Shown in pieces: positions 23,027 through 35,880 of a stretch of 64,000 bases of DNA. The position numbers and the translations under genes were made by a program. Below the pieces are notes generated by a model, which searched no databases, was not told the origin of the DNA, and worked only from the letters and a program-made list of their open reading frames with translations. Numbering within the stretch: position 1 is the stretch's first letter; each line of letters begins with the position of its first letter. Origin of the DNA: Limnanthes douglasii subsp. nivea (taxonomy: Eukaryota > Streptophyta > Magnoliopsida > Brassicales > Limnanthaceae); contig JAUPFV010000003.1 of assembly GCA_036936605.1 (NCBI GenBank), positions 103,301,278 through 103,365,277 on the forward strand, written 5' to 3'.

Positions 23027-24666
23027 ATGCCACATAAAACAAGGCCAGTAAAAGGATTGTTATTGTTTACTGGACTTAATATCGTTCTGGCGTCAACCAT
23101 TACTACTGTCTATGACTTCGTGTGCTTTAATCCTTATTGGGAGAGAAGGGTATGTGATCTACTCTACTTTTTTTGCAGATTAGTACATTTATTTCACGAC
23201 CTTGTTTTCGGATATGCATACACAGTGTTGTTGTTGCTGTATAGTACTAGAACTGTAAATTCAGTTTTGTTTAAAATTGAACCAGTTAGCCCTACGTTAG
23301 GTCTTTGTTTCTCTCGTCATTATTGAACTTATAATATGACTTGGCTGATGAAAATGAAATGTTTCTCTTTTCACTCTTCTGTCATAATGTTGATCTATAT
23401 GTTCCTGCTGTAACTGCGTGATTCTGAAATACTTAGTTTATGTAATTAAGTCACTGTTTTGTGATCATACTTGAAATAGTAGTTCGACTTTGCTGTCCTC
23501 ACGATACTTTAGCAATGAGCTAGATGTTTTATGTTTGGTGAACGTATTTATAAGGTGTGATTGATGAAAGTTTCTCGTGTCAGTTATGAAGTTTACAGAG
23601 TCAAAATGTCATTGATTAAACATCTTACGAAGTATGATGAAGGGAATTTCAGAAGATAAGTCGACTGTGGTAGACTGATTTGAATATCATTGACCAGATT
23701 GCAGACTGTCTTTTGTATAGATAGATTAGTGCTATATGAAAACTCATGCTACACCTGGAAATTCTTTTTGTGTTGATCTATGTAACGTTATTTGTTCTGG
23801 TAGAAGCAAAATTATGGGGGTTGTTTGGTGCACGTATGCTTTTTGGCTCTTAGGCGTATAGGCAAAAAAACTAGGTTGTTTGGTGTAGCTTTCGTGTAAA
23901 AAAAATTATTTTTTCTTAAAGGTTTCTGATTTAAATGAGGCTGACTAACTAAACACCAAAACCTAAAAGCTAAAGTTTTTTTTTGCCTTTTTCAATTTCC
24001 TCTTTTTGTTTCACGGTGCTTTTTCATCATGCTTCTTCTGTAGCCATATGTTTTCATCAAAAAAATTTAGCTCTCACATACTCGCTTCATGACGTTCTTT
24101 TTAGCTCAAAAACTCAGGTCTTTTATTATAATGCACAAAGCAGGCTATGACTTTTTCTAGAAAGTTAACTTATCATAAGCCGACTTTTTTGTTTATAGGT
24201 TGTGCACCGAACAACCTCTACTAACTATTGTATTGGAAACATATATAAAATTTAACATGCTCGCAGGACTAGAGCCTTGGTGGTACTTTTCTGTGACTAT
24301 GGCTGATAGGCAGTATGCATCCTTTCTCTTGTTTTGCGGTCTTTGCTATTGTGATGTTTTGTTTCTTTTTGTACAACAAAAAAATAGAACCTCTCTAATT
24401 ATTTAGAGCGTTTTAACCTTTATGCATTGTTGAATACTCTACTTGTTATGTGAATTTAGATCAATTTACTTGTCAGTCAGACGTACAAGTTCATCAACTT
24501 TCTTAATCAATACTTAAAACCATTCATTTTTACCATAAAAAAAATGTTATCAGTTGCAGATAGAGTCCAATATTTGATTGAGTGATTGTTTTTCGTGTCT
24601 AAATTGTTTTAGAGAGAACGGCGTCGTCTGGAACGAGAAGCTACCTTAAGAAAAGGTTTAAGCTGA
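23027..24666 (+). CDS. Small conserved plant membrane protein, two exons
   Basis: Exon 1 is 23027-23149 (ATG, 41 codons) and ends with donor G|GTATGT. Exon 2 is 24613-24666, after acceptor TTTTAG, and ends in TGA. The joined protein has 58 residues. It starts MPHKTRPVKG, has one hydrophobic segment (about residues 10-35, including LLLFTGLNIVLAS and VYDFVCF), then NPYWERR, and ends in a charged tail rich in Arg/Glu (RERRRLERE). This resembles a short single-pass protein widely conserved in plants, which I cannot name with confidence. The splice keeps the frame with phase 0 at both sides. The 1463-bp intron holds a MITE. The gene is much shorter than usual annotation cut-offs and easily missed. 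Function unknown. Confidence 0.8.
23819..24216. mobile_element. MITE in intron, 15-bp terminal inverted repeats
   Basis: GGTTGTTTGGTGCAC (23819-23833) is matched at the other end by GTGCACCGAACAACC (24202-24216), one mismatch in 15. The 398-bp interior is non-coding. The size, the short TIR and the intronic position fit a miniature inverted-repeat element, perhaps hAT-related, moved in trans by an autonomous relative. No convincing target-site duplication was seen. Confidence 0.7.
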
Positions 24667-25471
24667 AGCTCGAAGGGATCCGAAAATAAATTAAGCCATC
24701 TCTGTTATGACCGAATAGTCCATTGACTAGAAGCTCAGTGTACTTTACATGTTTTCGTTTTCCAATGTTCATGTGTCCGCTTATATAGATGTTCCAGTTG
24801 TTTTTAGCAACAAGAATTTGCTGTGAACCTTTATTAGTATCTTAAACTGCAGACTGTAATTCATATGGGCCAGATATAAATTAGTATCTTACGACAAAGT
24901 AATGCTGGAAATGATGTGATGTTTTCGTCACATCTTTACCACTCTGGGTATGAATATACTCTATTCTTCATTATGAAGACTAGTTTTCAAATTGATCATT
25001 CATTGAACTTATGGATATTGTATTAGAAACGTGTCTACTGGGTTATTTATACTTTCAAGAACTATCTCTCACAGTTGGATTTCGCAGAAATCCAAAATAC
25101 ACTTGATTGCGGCCCACTTGATCAAAATCAAGTGCGTTCTGGATAACCATATTTAGACCAACTGGAACGGAATCCGAAAAATGTGAGGGTTCGAACCAAA
25201 ACTTAAGTATGTTATGGTAGTCATTTTCTACAGTATTGGCAAAGTTATAGCATATTTTTAGTTAGCTTTTTCTCAAACATTCACAAATTTATATTGTGTC
25301 TTAGTATTTAGACTATAATTTTAAATCTAGTTTCTGTATGTTTCGATTTAATTTTCGGTTAAGTTATAGAATCTGGACTATAACCAATCTTTATATATAT
25401 TTTCACTTGTGTTCATGAACAACAAATAAACATGTCACTTGTAAGCACAAAGTATATTCACTATAACCAAT
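24667..25471. other. 3' UTR and spacer with two small hairpins
   Basis: Follows the small membrane-protein gene. Near 25075-25135 two perfect 8-bp inverted repeats occur in a row (TTGGATTT/AAATCCAA and CACTTGAT/ATCAAGTG). Nothing else was recognised. Confidence 0.5.
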
Positions 25472-27160
25472 GTGTTTAAGCTTTTTGTCATCAACACGCT
25501 ACCTGTAAGGAATTACAGTCCTTCATCACGCAATCAACGCAGTTGTCCAGACTCCGTCACCGACACAAATTTCGTCCGATCCTCTGCCAAATCAGGAATT
25601 TCAATCTTAGACAAACTAGCTCATGCCCACATGATAAAGCCCACCGAATTCAAGCCGTTGTTGTTCCTTCTCAATAACTTACTTAATATGTATTGTAAGC
25701 GCGGCCCGATGGGTTTGGTACACAATATCTTCCTTAAAAGCTTAAAGGTTGTGAAACAATGTCGTTTAAATCTTGACCGTGATTTGGTAAACCTGGATTG
25801 ATGGTTTATGGTTGTTTAGTCAAACTTGGGATGGATTTTGATGTGGTTGTTGGTATTGCATTATGAATTTAAAAAAATGATAATTTGAACGATGCAATCA
25901 AACTTTTAGAATTCATGCCTGAACAAAATGTGGGCACGTAACATGTTATAATTCTTGGTTCCCTTCAAATGCAAACTATTGGCAACAATGATGAAGATGA
26001 AGCCTTTTATATTTTCTCTAAATTGACAGAATGTGGACTGAAACCCTCAGCTTCGTCTTTCTCAAGCATAGCCAAGCTTGCAACGCTGTTGAAGCTTTTG
26101 CATATGGAAAGCAAATGCATGCTCATATCTGCGATTTCAAATATTCAATCCGACGAGTTTACTCTAAGTGCATTAGTAGAAATGTACTCTTTGTTGGGCT
26201 TAGTTGAGGATGGTTTGAAATGTCTTGATTCAACTCCCAAGTCAGATACCGGTCCATGGGCATCCTCGATTGTTGGTTATGTACAGAGCGAGCAGTTTGA
26301 AAGTGCATTTGCTCTCTTTCATGGACTTTTTCATCAGGAAGGATCCTGGATGAGTTGGGTGCTTGTGCAAATTTTGCCGCACTAAATTCAGGTGAACAGG
26401 TTCCAGAGTACGCTACAAAAGTGGTATCGACAAATTCACTTCCATTACCATGCAATATAGCCTGTGGTAACATGACTTTTGAAGAGGTTGATTCTCCTGA
26501 TGGAGTGATGCTGTCGGCGTTGGTCGACAGCCACGCACAAAACGGATTCAAGCCATGCTTCAATTTTTTTGAGTTGATGAGAGATTGTAGGGGCACACCA
26601 AATATAGAGCCTTCCTTGGAGCTTCAACTGCTTGTAGTCATGGAGGGCTTGTTAAAAGAGTTAGATACTTCAAGCGCATGGAACTAGATACGAAATACAA
26701 GCGCACAAAGAACATTTTTCTTGTGTTGTTTATACCAGTCGCAATGGTTGATTAGCAGATGCTGAAAAATTCATTTTGAGCATAGGTTTCGAGGATCATC
26801 CTGTGTTATGGCGTGCTTATTAAGTGCTTGCAAAGTTTATACAGACACTATTATTGGGAAACGTGTTGAGGATAGTGATCAAGCTTGACCCTCAGTCTCC
26901 CGGGTCTTCTGTGCTACTTTACAGCATCTACAATGATGCTGGAATATAATTGGCAGCTAGAGAAGCCAGAATACTCGATGAAAGATTGGAGTTTAAAGAA
27001 AGAGCGCAGTCTAAGTTGGATCGAGGTACGAAACAAATATCATTCGATGAAAGATAGAAACCGGCAACTAATAGATTATTTCTTTGTTCATGTAAAAGTT
27101 ATCAGCCGCAATTATCAAAGACGAAGGCTTTACAGTACATTGTTAGCGAATTCAAGTTAA
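25472..27160 (+). pseudogene. PLS-class pentatricopeptide repeat (PPR) pseudogene
   Basis: Pieces in several frames read like a plant organelle-targeted PLS-type PPR protein. The N-terminal part has LAHAHMIKPTEFKPLLFLLNNLLNMYCKRG. Later pieces include VKLGMDFDVVVG, EFMPEQNVGT, LTECGLKPSASSFSSIAKL, ALVEMYSLLGLVEDGLKCL and LGACANFAALNSGEQV. An E-motif-like LSWIEVRNKYHSM lies near 27015. Such proteins bind organellar RNA and often specify C-to-U editing sites. Several stops and frame changes (for example near 25798, 25865, 26384, 26685) and a large internal deletion after the first repeats destroy it. I suspect an At3g13880-like relative, but that is from memory. Confidence 0.75.
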
Positions 27161-28982
27161 AGGAGGTGCTCGTCAATCTGGGTGGTTGGTTCTTGAACAG
27201 AAAATGACACGATTACTTGGCAGGTAATATTCGATCTTAAAAGCATCGCTTTATTTTATTTTATTGTCATAACAGTAACTCATCTACCCGATGTGCATGA
27301 TCATACTTTTCTACATACAGTGTTGCCTTTTATGTTAACCTCATAATATATTTCATTTATTTCTGTAACATTGATGGACCGTCAAGAGAATGTCAGATGC
27401 GAATTGTGATAAATCTTTTGTGGTGTCATGGGGTTAGACGTTAGATTCTTCATTCTTGATTGCTTCGCTGTTCTAAAGACCATATGGTTCTAAAGCTTAT
27501 TTATCCACCATAATGCTGATCTGTTATAAAAGTAATAGATAAATGCTTCAAAATACTCACTAGTTTTAGTTTGCAGGCTTAGAATCAATCAGCTTTCAAG
27601 CTTGTTACCTAAAAACCATCATGCTTTTGCTTTACAAAAAGTTAAGGCTTGGTAATGAGCTGATAGGTTAAAGCAACTGCAAATGTGTGTAGTCATGATT
27701 AAGATGTCAAAATATTGTTAAGTTTTGTTAGATGGTATGCCTAGTAATGCATGATCTAAGCACGCCATGAATCATTTTTCAAGGTAAAAAAAGCCTACTA
27801 GGTTAATGTTTTCTAATTTCTTTTCGAATTTGATGTTTTTGATGATCCTTAGTAAAACCAGACCTCGACCTCGACCTCGGCCCCGGATATTAATATTCTC
27901 TTACTTATGTAGTCATCTGTTTTGCTTTCTGCCATGTTATTATTCTTTAAGTCATTGGATTTGGTATACACAGAACAACACATGACAAGTTTAGCATCTT
28001 AAACAATTAGGAAACTAATATGCCTTTCCTCTCCTTTTGGATTGTCTCCCATATGACTTGATTCTATAGTAAAAGACAGAGTAAATGGTGCTGGTAAGAA
28101 AGTTTGGTTAGTTCAACTATATGTAAAAAATAGATTAGTGCTTAACTATGAACATGTTGGATAATTATTCTAATCTTTGTTGATGGATCATGGTGGTTTA
28201 AAAATACTAGTAAAGTATTGCAGGATTGATGCCAAATGATTTGGAGAGGTCTCAGCTGGCCATTGAAACAAGAACAATCATTTAAATAATGCTATTCTTA
28301 GTGCTATCGGATATTTCTGTTATGAACTGGCTCAACTCAAACACAAATTAAAAAAAATTAGGGTTGCTTTAGCTACACGTTACATTTTTATGCACGATTC
28401 TCGACTCAATAGAGAACATCATATTCATATTTATATTATGAATTATTGAATCGGTAATCTCATAATAATTTAAAATCTAAAAAAATACATTAGTTTTATT
28501 AATGCGTAGACAACAACGTTAAAGTTTTGGAATAATATGTCGGTTAGATATAAAAGAATGTCTAAAAGCATATTTCAAATATAAACATCACCAAAGAAAT
28601 GAGTTGTTCATATATAAATAAAACCTATCCATTTTCCATAATTAAACAGTAATTTAATATTTAATATAACTTAATAATTATTATTTTTTGCAAATTAAAA
28701 TTAAATAAAACATTAACTTTCATATTATTTAAGGAATAAATTTTAACAACTTTTTATTTGAATATTATTCAATCGTACACACTGATTGTATGGATAAAAC
28801 CATTTACATCTCGGCAAATATAATTAACGGTATTAATAAATAATATCAAAATAATTAATATTCATATTAATTGTGAAATTTAAAAAAAATTCGACGCTAA
28901 TCGGCTAATATAGTTTGTTCCGACGTATTTTACAGTGATTTTAAAATTTAATTTTAATAGACATGAACTTGATATTTATACG
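27161..28982. other. AT-rich intergenic DNA
   Basis: No gene could be supported. A short GACCTC repeat (CGACCTCGACCTCGACCTCG) lies at about 27865-27885. Confidence 0.5.
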
Positions 28983-29269
28983 TGCTATAAATTATTATAT
29001 AATGTATCACAAATTATTTAAATATGGAACAAAATAAATAACATGAAAAACACACACATAATTTTAACTTGGTTCGACGGATGTCTATTTCTACGAGCGT
29101 TACCAAAAAAAATATATTATTATAATAGAAAAGATTTATATGTTTTCAAATCTCCTTTTGTGTATCCTTAGTAATTTATTTATAGAGAATAAATAGACTT
29201 ACTAGATAACGGGTCTAATAGGTTCATATACACAATACTATAAAGTATAACACATGTTATATTTTAACA
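28983..29269 (-). repeat. 3' LTR of Ty1/copia element (minus)
   Basis: In plus-strand reading it runs TGCTATAAATT...TATTTTAACA, with TG and CA ends. Its first 63 bp align with the remnant LTR at 37659-37722 at the other end of the element (about 14 differences by eye), which marks it as an old insertion. It follows the RNase H end of the copia pol on the minus strand, as expected for a 3' LTR. Confidence 0.75.
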
Positions 29270-30213
29270 TAATAGCAACAAACACATGATACATTGACAA
29301 TGAACAAAAATATACTAGCGGACACAATATACAATGTCAATATTATTCGTCCCATCCTCAATAAATCCTTCAATTTATGCGAATATTATTTCTTCATTAT
29401 CAACAAAGAAACCTCTCTTCTTCTGACTCACCAAATACATCTAAGACATTCACTAGATGATGCGAAGACCAATCAAGTTTAGGCACTTCATAAACTTTCG
29501 AACTGATACTCGTTGGTCATTATATCTGGTGGATTATCGTGTGTAGACATTTTCTTCACATCAATATTTTTTTTGATACTATAGCACGAATAAAATGATA
29601 CCTGATATCTATGTGCTTTGTACACTTATAGTACATTTGATTTCCTATAAGGTGTATGCCACTTAGACTGCCATAAAATACTTTTGTTGTAGTCTTATAC
29701 AAGCCCAAATATGCCACCAAACCTTACAACCATATTGCCTTCTTAATTGCTTATGTTACCGTCATGTACTCTTTCTCTGTTATCAAATATTTTTTTTTAT
29801 CCATATCACCAGTAAAATCAGAATCAACAAAATCAACCACTGATCCTACCATATCATTAACCAATCCATCAATATTGGTCTTGTTAAAAATCAAGCCAAC
29901 ATTCACAATACTCTTAAGATATCGAAGTATCAATTTTACTACCTACCAGTGTTCTTTTTCAGGACATCCTATGTAACTGCTGACTACATTAACCGCATGC
30001 AAAATATCACGACGTGTGCATACCATAGCATACGTGTTACTAACAAGTGCACATGAATATGGAACCTTTAACCTTTATTCCAACTCAACATCATCATTGG
30101 CCGATCCTGTTACAAACAACTTGAAATGAGTAGTAAACGGGACGCTAACTTCCTAAACATCACATATGTTGAATAATTATAATACTTTCTCCATGTTGCT
30201 TCGTTGAGACAAG
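29270..30213 (-). pseudogene. Copia pol: RT end and RNase H
   Basis: Minus-strand reading gives LSQRSNMEKVL, NICDV, VPFTTHFKLF, AMVCTRRDILHAV, ILRYLKSIVNVGLIF, DSDFTGDMDKKKYL and EKEYMTV. It then gives an HLxxNQMYxxxTKHIDxRYHFIR-type segment and MSTHDNPPDIMT before the LTR. These are the conserved blocks from the RT thumb to the end of copia RNase H. The part upstream (catalytic RT and half of integrase) is absent and replaced by the Tat element that begins at about 30214. The lower half has many stops. Confidence 0.85.
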
Positions 30214-32670
30214 TGTAATGATCGCAGCCGGACTCCATGTTTCTCCTGGTGGAGTAGTTAGCCAAGTAGTTCCAGAATCTGATAAGAGCACATCATCATC
30301 TCGAACATCGGTAACGCAAAAACACTCTTTCATTCCTACATTATCTACTATAGAATCTAAACCTTCAGTTCAAGCATCTTTAGATTCTTCTGTTAAGAGA
30401 AAAATCGTTTCTAGTGTTAGGAAACCATCATCTTTCATAGCCATGGGATCAGATACAGAAGATGTCACGCCTCAGAGAGTTACTCGACTATCTGAATCTA
30501 TAAGCAACCCCTCTTCATCCAAAAATATCAGTTCGAATGCATTAAAACCTACTTCTTAATCCCCAGTAAATCTGGACAACACGTCCCTCCTTGATGAGGC
30601 CACTCAAGTTGGAAAAGAGGCCACCAGTGCTAAGTTACCAAACAACAATTAACTATAATGGGGGAAGTCATGGAGGACAGTGGGGAGGACACCCCACTGG
30701 AAACATCTGGACATACTGAGAATATCATACCAGTTCGGTCCAACAGGAAAAAAGTAGGGATGCCTAACGTCGAATCACTCCCAAAGTGTTTAGAATGGAA
30801 AGTTGGACCAAATATTCGTCAGGTAAATGCAAAATATTTGTTGGCCCTTTAAAAAATTAACTACGTGAGTACACACATTGCTGAACTAGACCGGATACAG
30901 ATAAGGTGGGGCTTCCCAAAATCTATCAAAATCAGGATTCTAGTCACTCTGGAGACTCATTTAGACTGCAAGGTCAACAAACTTGGGGTATACACCAAAG
31001 TGTTAAACTTGGGACTTCATTTCCCTCGAACCCGAAAGTAGTTCCATACTTCCATCTGATTAAGCTTTTCCCCAGCCAGCTGAGTCTGAATGCATGGTAC
31101 ACCCTTCTAGCCATCATCATCACTTCCAGGCTATCTAAGATTCCATTGCCCATGGAGAAATTTGATGTCGTTGCCAGTTTATGTAGGAACCACCAGATCC
31201 TCTTCTATCACTATAACATGGGGAATGATTATAAGATAGTGAACGACCTGCTAGAGGCTGGGAAACCATAGAGGACCCAATTTTTGTTCATTAGTGGAGC
31301 TTGGGAGAATGGTAAAAAGATCAACTATCAAACAAATCTGAGTCAACTGACTAGGTATTGGAGGAGCTCATGTAACATTCCTTCGTTCTATTAGTTATAT
31401 TTAACTCTCTATTGTTTAGATCGAACTGATTATTGTTTTTATCCTACATTTATTTTAAAGATGTTTCCTGAGCACTTAGACGCTAGAAAAGCTACCTTTA
31501 CCAAATTGATTAAATGACCATCAGAAACATGGGGGCTTGGCTTTCAAAACTGTTTCACTTTGGGAAACATTTTGAGATATCATATGTGGAACACCACCAG
31601 AAGTAAAGACCTCACCTGGGAACAACTGACCACTCACCCTCAGGAAAATGTTATACTGAGAAAGACAAAGACAAAGGATGGAAAACTCTACTTACCAGCT
31701 CAGAGTAAAGCTCTTAGTCATCTAGACAAGATGAAGAAGAAGAAGACTTGAACTGATCCACTTCCATAGAACCCCGAAGCAACCAGTTCGGAGAATACAG
31801 AAGGGATAAATGTTGTTTTGTTGGAAGTTTTGGTTGCAACAGTCGGGGAAACTGGGGAATCGAATCAATCCCTTTAGGCCAAGAAGAGAGTTCATAAAAG
31901 GCCTAAAGAAGGCGACAACCAAAGAGAAAAGAAGGCGACGACCGAAGAGCAAAGAAGAAGAACAAGAGCACCCTAGGGTCAGAGGTAATTCTTCGGCCTC
32001 CAGTTGACAATCCTACACTGCCACATGATGCTTCTCCACAAATAGAGGCACATGTTGACCCTCATTCTCCAAGGTTTCCCACGACTAACCAACCATCTAT
32101 AGAATGAGAGGTCAACCTTGATAAATTTTGAAACATGTACTTTAGTGACCTGGAAAATGATGATTTTGGATCCTTCCTTTAGCCCATTATTCCCAATGCA
32201 GTCACTTATAATGGAGAATATTTTGACATGTCAAGCGAACATGACACCTTAGGCCATGCAGTTTTGGGCTTTATTCGGCCAATAGTGGACTTGGAGAGGC
32301 AGGTCAGGGAGAAAGATGAGAACTTCGGTACTCTTACCACAGCAAACCAGAATTTGACTACCAATCTCTCTACTGCTCTGAAAAGAATTGAGGCTTTAAA
32401 CAAAGAGAATGAGGATTTTGCTACCGAATTGCGTCCATCCAAGAGTGCTCAAGAGGAGTACCAAACCAAATATTACACCTTGGAAACCAATTCTTCCAAT
32501 GAAATCAAAGCCTTGAAGGAGCAACAAACAACCAGAACCAACACGGTTGCTGCTTTAACCGAAGAGAAAAGAAAGCTAGAAAAAACTCTCTTAGTGAAAG
32601 AAGAAGAGAACAAATCTCTAAAGGACATCAAAACTCAAGAGATAACTACAACCATCGAGAAATAACTTGC
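30214..32670 (+). pseudogene. Extra ORF of Tat-type gypsy element, antisense to pol
   Basis: Several plus-strand frames lie between the integrase end of the minus-strand gypsy pol and the expected 3' LTR side. They are a Ser/Thr-rich start (30218-30559), an acidic piece (30658-30852), a globular piece with PKVVPYFHLIKLFPSQLSLNAW and LPMEKFDVVASLCR (30906-31271), a basic piece (to about 32005) and a heptad-rich coiled coil (32228-32665: LERQVREKDENFGTLTTANQ and on). Some Tat-lineage elements are known to carry an additional ORF here in reverse orientation (Grande is an example). The globular piece resembles the 'putative gypsy type transposon' domain. Stops separate the pieces. Its function in the family is unknown; the coiled coil suggests oligomerisation. 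Confidence 0.6.
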
Positions 32671-32689
32671 TCGAGTGGTCTGGAAAAAA

Positions 32690-35600
32690 GAGACGAGGGG
32701 GTCAAATCAGACATGGCTCTACTATTCCATGAGACCTTTCCAAAAAAGACCTTTGGAACTTTATGGAAATATGTACCATACGAGGAGATACCTTTTAAAT
32801 CTTGAAGGATGGTGAAGTAGCTTCTATTTGTGTGATTGCATCCATCCCATAGACGAGGGAAAATGGGATTCTTGTGTAGCAGTTCGGGGAGTAGTTCGGT
32901 AAGCCTACAATACATGTTCCAAATAACTCGGCCATTTTCATGCAGCACCTTCCAGGTTCTTTTTTAACCCTGACAAGATCGTTCAATTAGCAACTTCAAC
33001 TTGCCCATTAGCCTGAGGGTGGAAAGGAGACGAGAAACAATATTGAATTCCCGTAGAAGTGTAAAACATTTCCATGTATTTATTATCAAATTGTGGCCCA
33101 TTATCTGAAGTGATTTTCTAGAGAACTCCAAATCTGCAACATATGTTGGATAGAATGAATTTTATAACCACATTAGAAGTGGTTCCAACTAAGGGTGTTG
33201 CTTATATCTATTTAAAGAAATAGTCAATTTCCACTATTATTGTTCGATTCCCTCCGGATGCCATGGGAAGGGGTCCAAGCAAATCTAAACCCCATCTATC
33301 AAAAGGTATGGGTTCAGATATAGAATCCACAGGAATTGCTGGCACATGGATTTCATTTCCATATCTTTAGCAATGATCACACATTTTGACTATATCTTTG
33401 GCATCTATCATTATTGTTGGCCACTAGTACCCTACTAACAAGAATCTTCTAGTTAAGGCCTTATAGCCATAATGTGCAGAGCCTTATCCATCATATAGTT
33501 CAGAGAGAACATTTTAAGATTTTTCAAATTCTAAGCAACGCAGGAGAGGTCTGCTGAAAGATTTCCTATAAAGAACTTCTCTTAATACGAAGAACCCTTG
33601 AGCCTTATACTTAGTTTTTTTTAGCCAGGGTTTATCTGGAGGTACAACTCCATAAAAAATAAACTGAAAAATATCATACCTCCAGTCTTTGGGTTGAATG
33701 ACAAATATGATCATACTTTCTTCATCCCCTTTACCCTTTTTTGGCTTGAATCTATTGAGGGGCATTCTTGCATTAGAATCCATGGGGAGGCTTCAGAATA
33801 GGCTATGGTCGCTAGAAAGACAACCACTTTATTCTCTTATCTAGAGACATGTTCGTATTAGACACCTTTAAAGCTTGTAGTAACTTCCCTTAGTATCAAC
33901 AAATATTTTATTAATTGTTTATTCTTTGCTTCAGACTGTCCCTGAGCATGATGAATAAGTAGTTAAGAGTCACTCATCAATCAGACTCTCTTTTCCCCAC
34001 ATATAAGGGTTAATCTTAGACCGGTTATGACTGCTTCATATTCCGAGTCATTATTGGAGGCCCTGAAACCAAAACATATAGCTTGATACATGATATCACC
34101 ATAAGAAGAAGTTAAACAAATTTTGGCCCCACATCCCATAGTAATAGATCTGCATTCTGTTCGGACTACCTACTCTTTCTTAGACTAGTTTGCTTGCCTT
34201 TGCTCAGAAGGCCTTTCAGTATGAAACTCTTCTAAGAAATCAGCCACAGCTTGAGCCTTGACTGCAGTTCAAGGCGCAAAATCAATATGTTAATCACCTT
34301 GCTCAACTGACCACTTGGTTATTCTGCTCGATACATCAGCCTTTTGTAGAACATTCTTCAAAGGAAAAGTTGTTCGGACAACAATTAAATACGCTTGGAA
34401 GTAAGGCCTCATTTTTCTGTTTCCAATGCCAAGGATAACTTTTCTAACTTCAAATATATATTTTCTACTTCCAATAAAATTTTGCTTATGTAATACACCA
34501 GACGGGGGTAATTATCCACGTCTCTTACTAACACAACACTTACTGCATACTCTGACATAACTAGGTATATATAAATTTTCTCCCCCTAGATAGGATTTAA
34601 CAACATCTTAGGTGAAGATAAATGTTTCTTGATTTCAAGGAAGGCATGCTCACATTTTGGAGACCAGTTAAAGTCTTTGGCATTCCTTAACACTTGGAAA
34701 AATTGAACACACTTGTCTGATGATCTTGAAATAAACCTATTTAACGCAACCAATCGTCCGGTTAGCCTTTGAACTTATTTAATGCTTTGAAGAGGATCCA
34801 TAGCCAACAGAGCATTTAGTTGATCCGGATCAGGCATAATCCCTTTTTCACTTATGACATAACCCAAAAACGTTCCGGACCGTACCCCAAAAACACATTT
34901 CTCCGGGTTCAATTTTAAATTGATAGCCTCTAAGTTAGAAAAAGTTTCTTGAAGGTCGGATATGTGTGCATTTTCCTCAAGGATCTTCACCATCATGTCA
35001 TCATTATATGCTTTTATATTCCTGCCAATTTGACTAGTAAAGGCTTTATTTACTAATGTTTGATAAGTGGCCCCATCATTTTTCAATCCAAATGACATCA
35101 CTTTGTAGCAATGAAGTCCTCTATATGTAATAAAAGTTGTGTTGTCTTGATCATTCAGATTTACTTGTATCTGATTGTACCCTAAAAATGCATCCATGAA
35201 GGAAAATAGTTTGTTCCGAGAGGTAGAGTCCACTAATTGATCTATCCGAGGAACACGATAAGGATCTTTGAGACATGTCTTATTAAGATCAGTGAAGTCA
35301 ATGCACATGCGCCACTTGCCATTCTTTTTCTTGACCAAAACAAGGCTGGCAATCCACAATGGGTACTGAGATTCTTTGATGTGACCCATTTTGGCCAACT
35401 GATCAACTTCTTGCACAATCACATCTGCGTTTTCTTTGGAAAAGGATGTTTTTCTTTGTACAACTGGTCCAACATCAACTCGAACTGACAACTTATGAAA
35501 AATTACCTCATCGGGTACTCCGGTTACATCATCATTGCACCAGTCAAGCTGTTGACATGCCTTTTTCTTGAACAACTTAAAGGTGCGGTCATAGTATCTC

Positions 35601-35880
35601 CCCTAAATATAGTTAAAAACTCAAAATATTTAACCAGATCGGAAACAGTAGCAGTCTTGTCCACTATCCCTCCTACCTGATTCTGACCCTGGTCCAGATC
35701 AAGGTACTCAGAATCCACATTAAATCTTTCAATAAATCCTCCTGTCTGGATGTTCCAAGAGCTACCGAATGAGTCGTTCGGGGAGTATTGGTGCTGGATG
35801 GTGCATTATCTGTCCTGCTACCTTTTTTTTAGCATAATCCCCCCAATTTACCCATTTGAATGAGATTCTGCACCTTTTGT
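32690..35880 (-). pseudogene. Truncated Tat-like gypsy element: gag end, RT, RNase H, integrase
   Basis: On the minus strand it begins inside gag (LKQKVQNLIQMGKLG, about 35880), passes the linker (DSEYLDLDQGQNQVGG, FEFLTIF), then jumps over the protease to RT. RT at 35575-34775 has CMCIDF-type RMCIDFTDLN, FSFMDAFLGYNQIQV and LNPEKCVFGV. The catalytic box reads AYNDDMMVK where YVDD or YIDD is normal. RNase H remnants follow (34770-33800). Integrase has its zinc finger and core (RWGLDLLGPLPMASGG, ITSDNGPQFDNKYMEMF, FHPQANGQVE; about 33390-33000) and ends near IPFSLVYGMDAI (about 32870). It belongs to the same family as the element at 7303. It lies within a copia element, lacks both LTRs and has many stops. 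Confidence 0.85.

Noticed and set aside
25180..25200. GGGTTCGAACC as a tRNA T-loop
   Set aside because: No tRNA can be folded around it and spacing to any box A is wrong.
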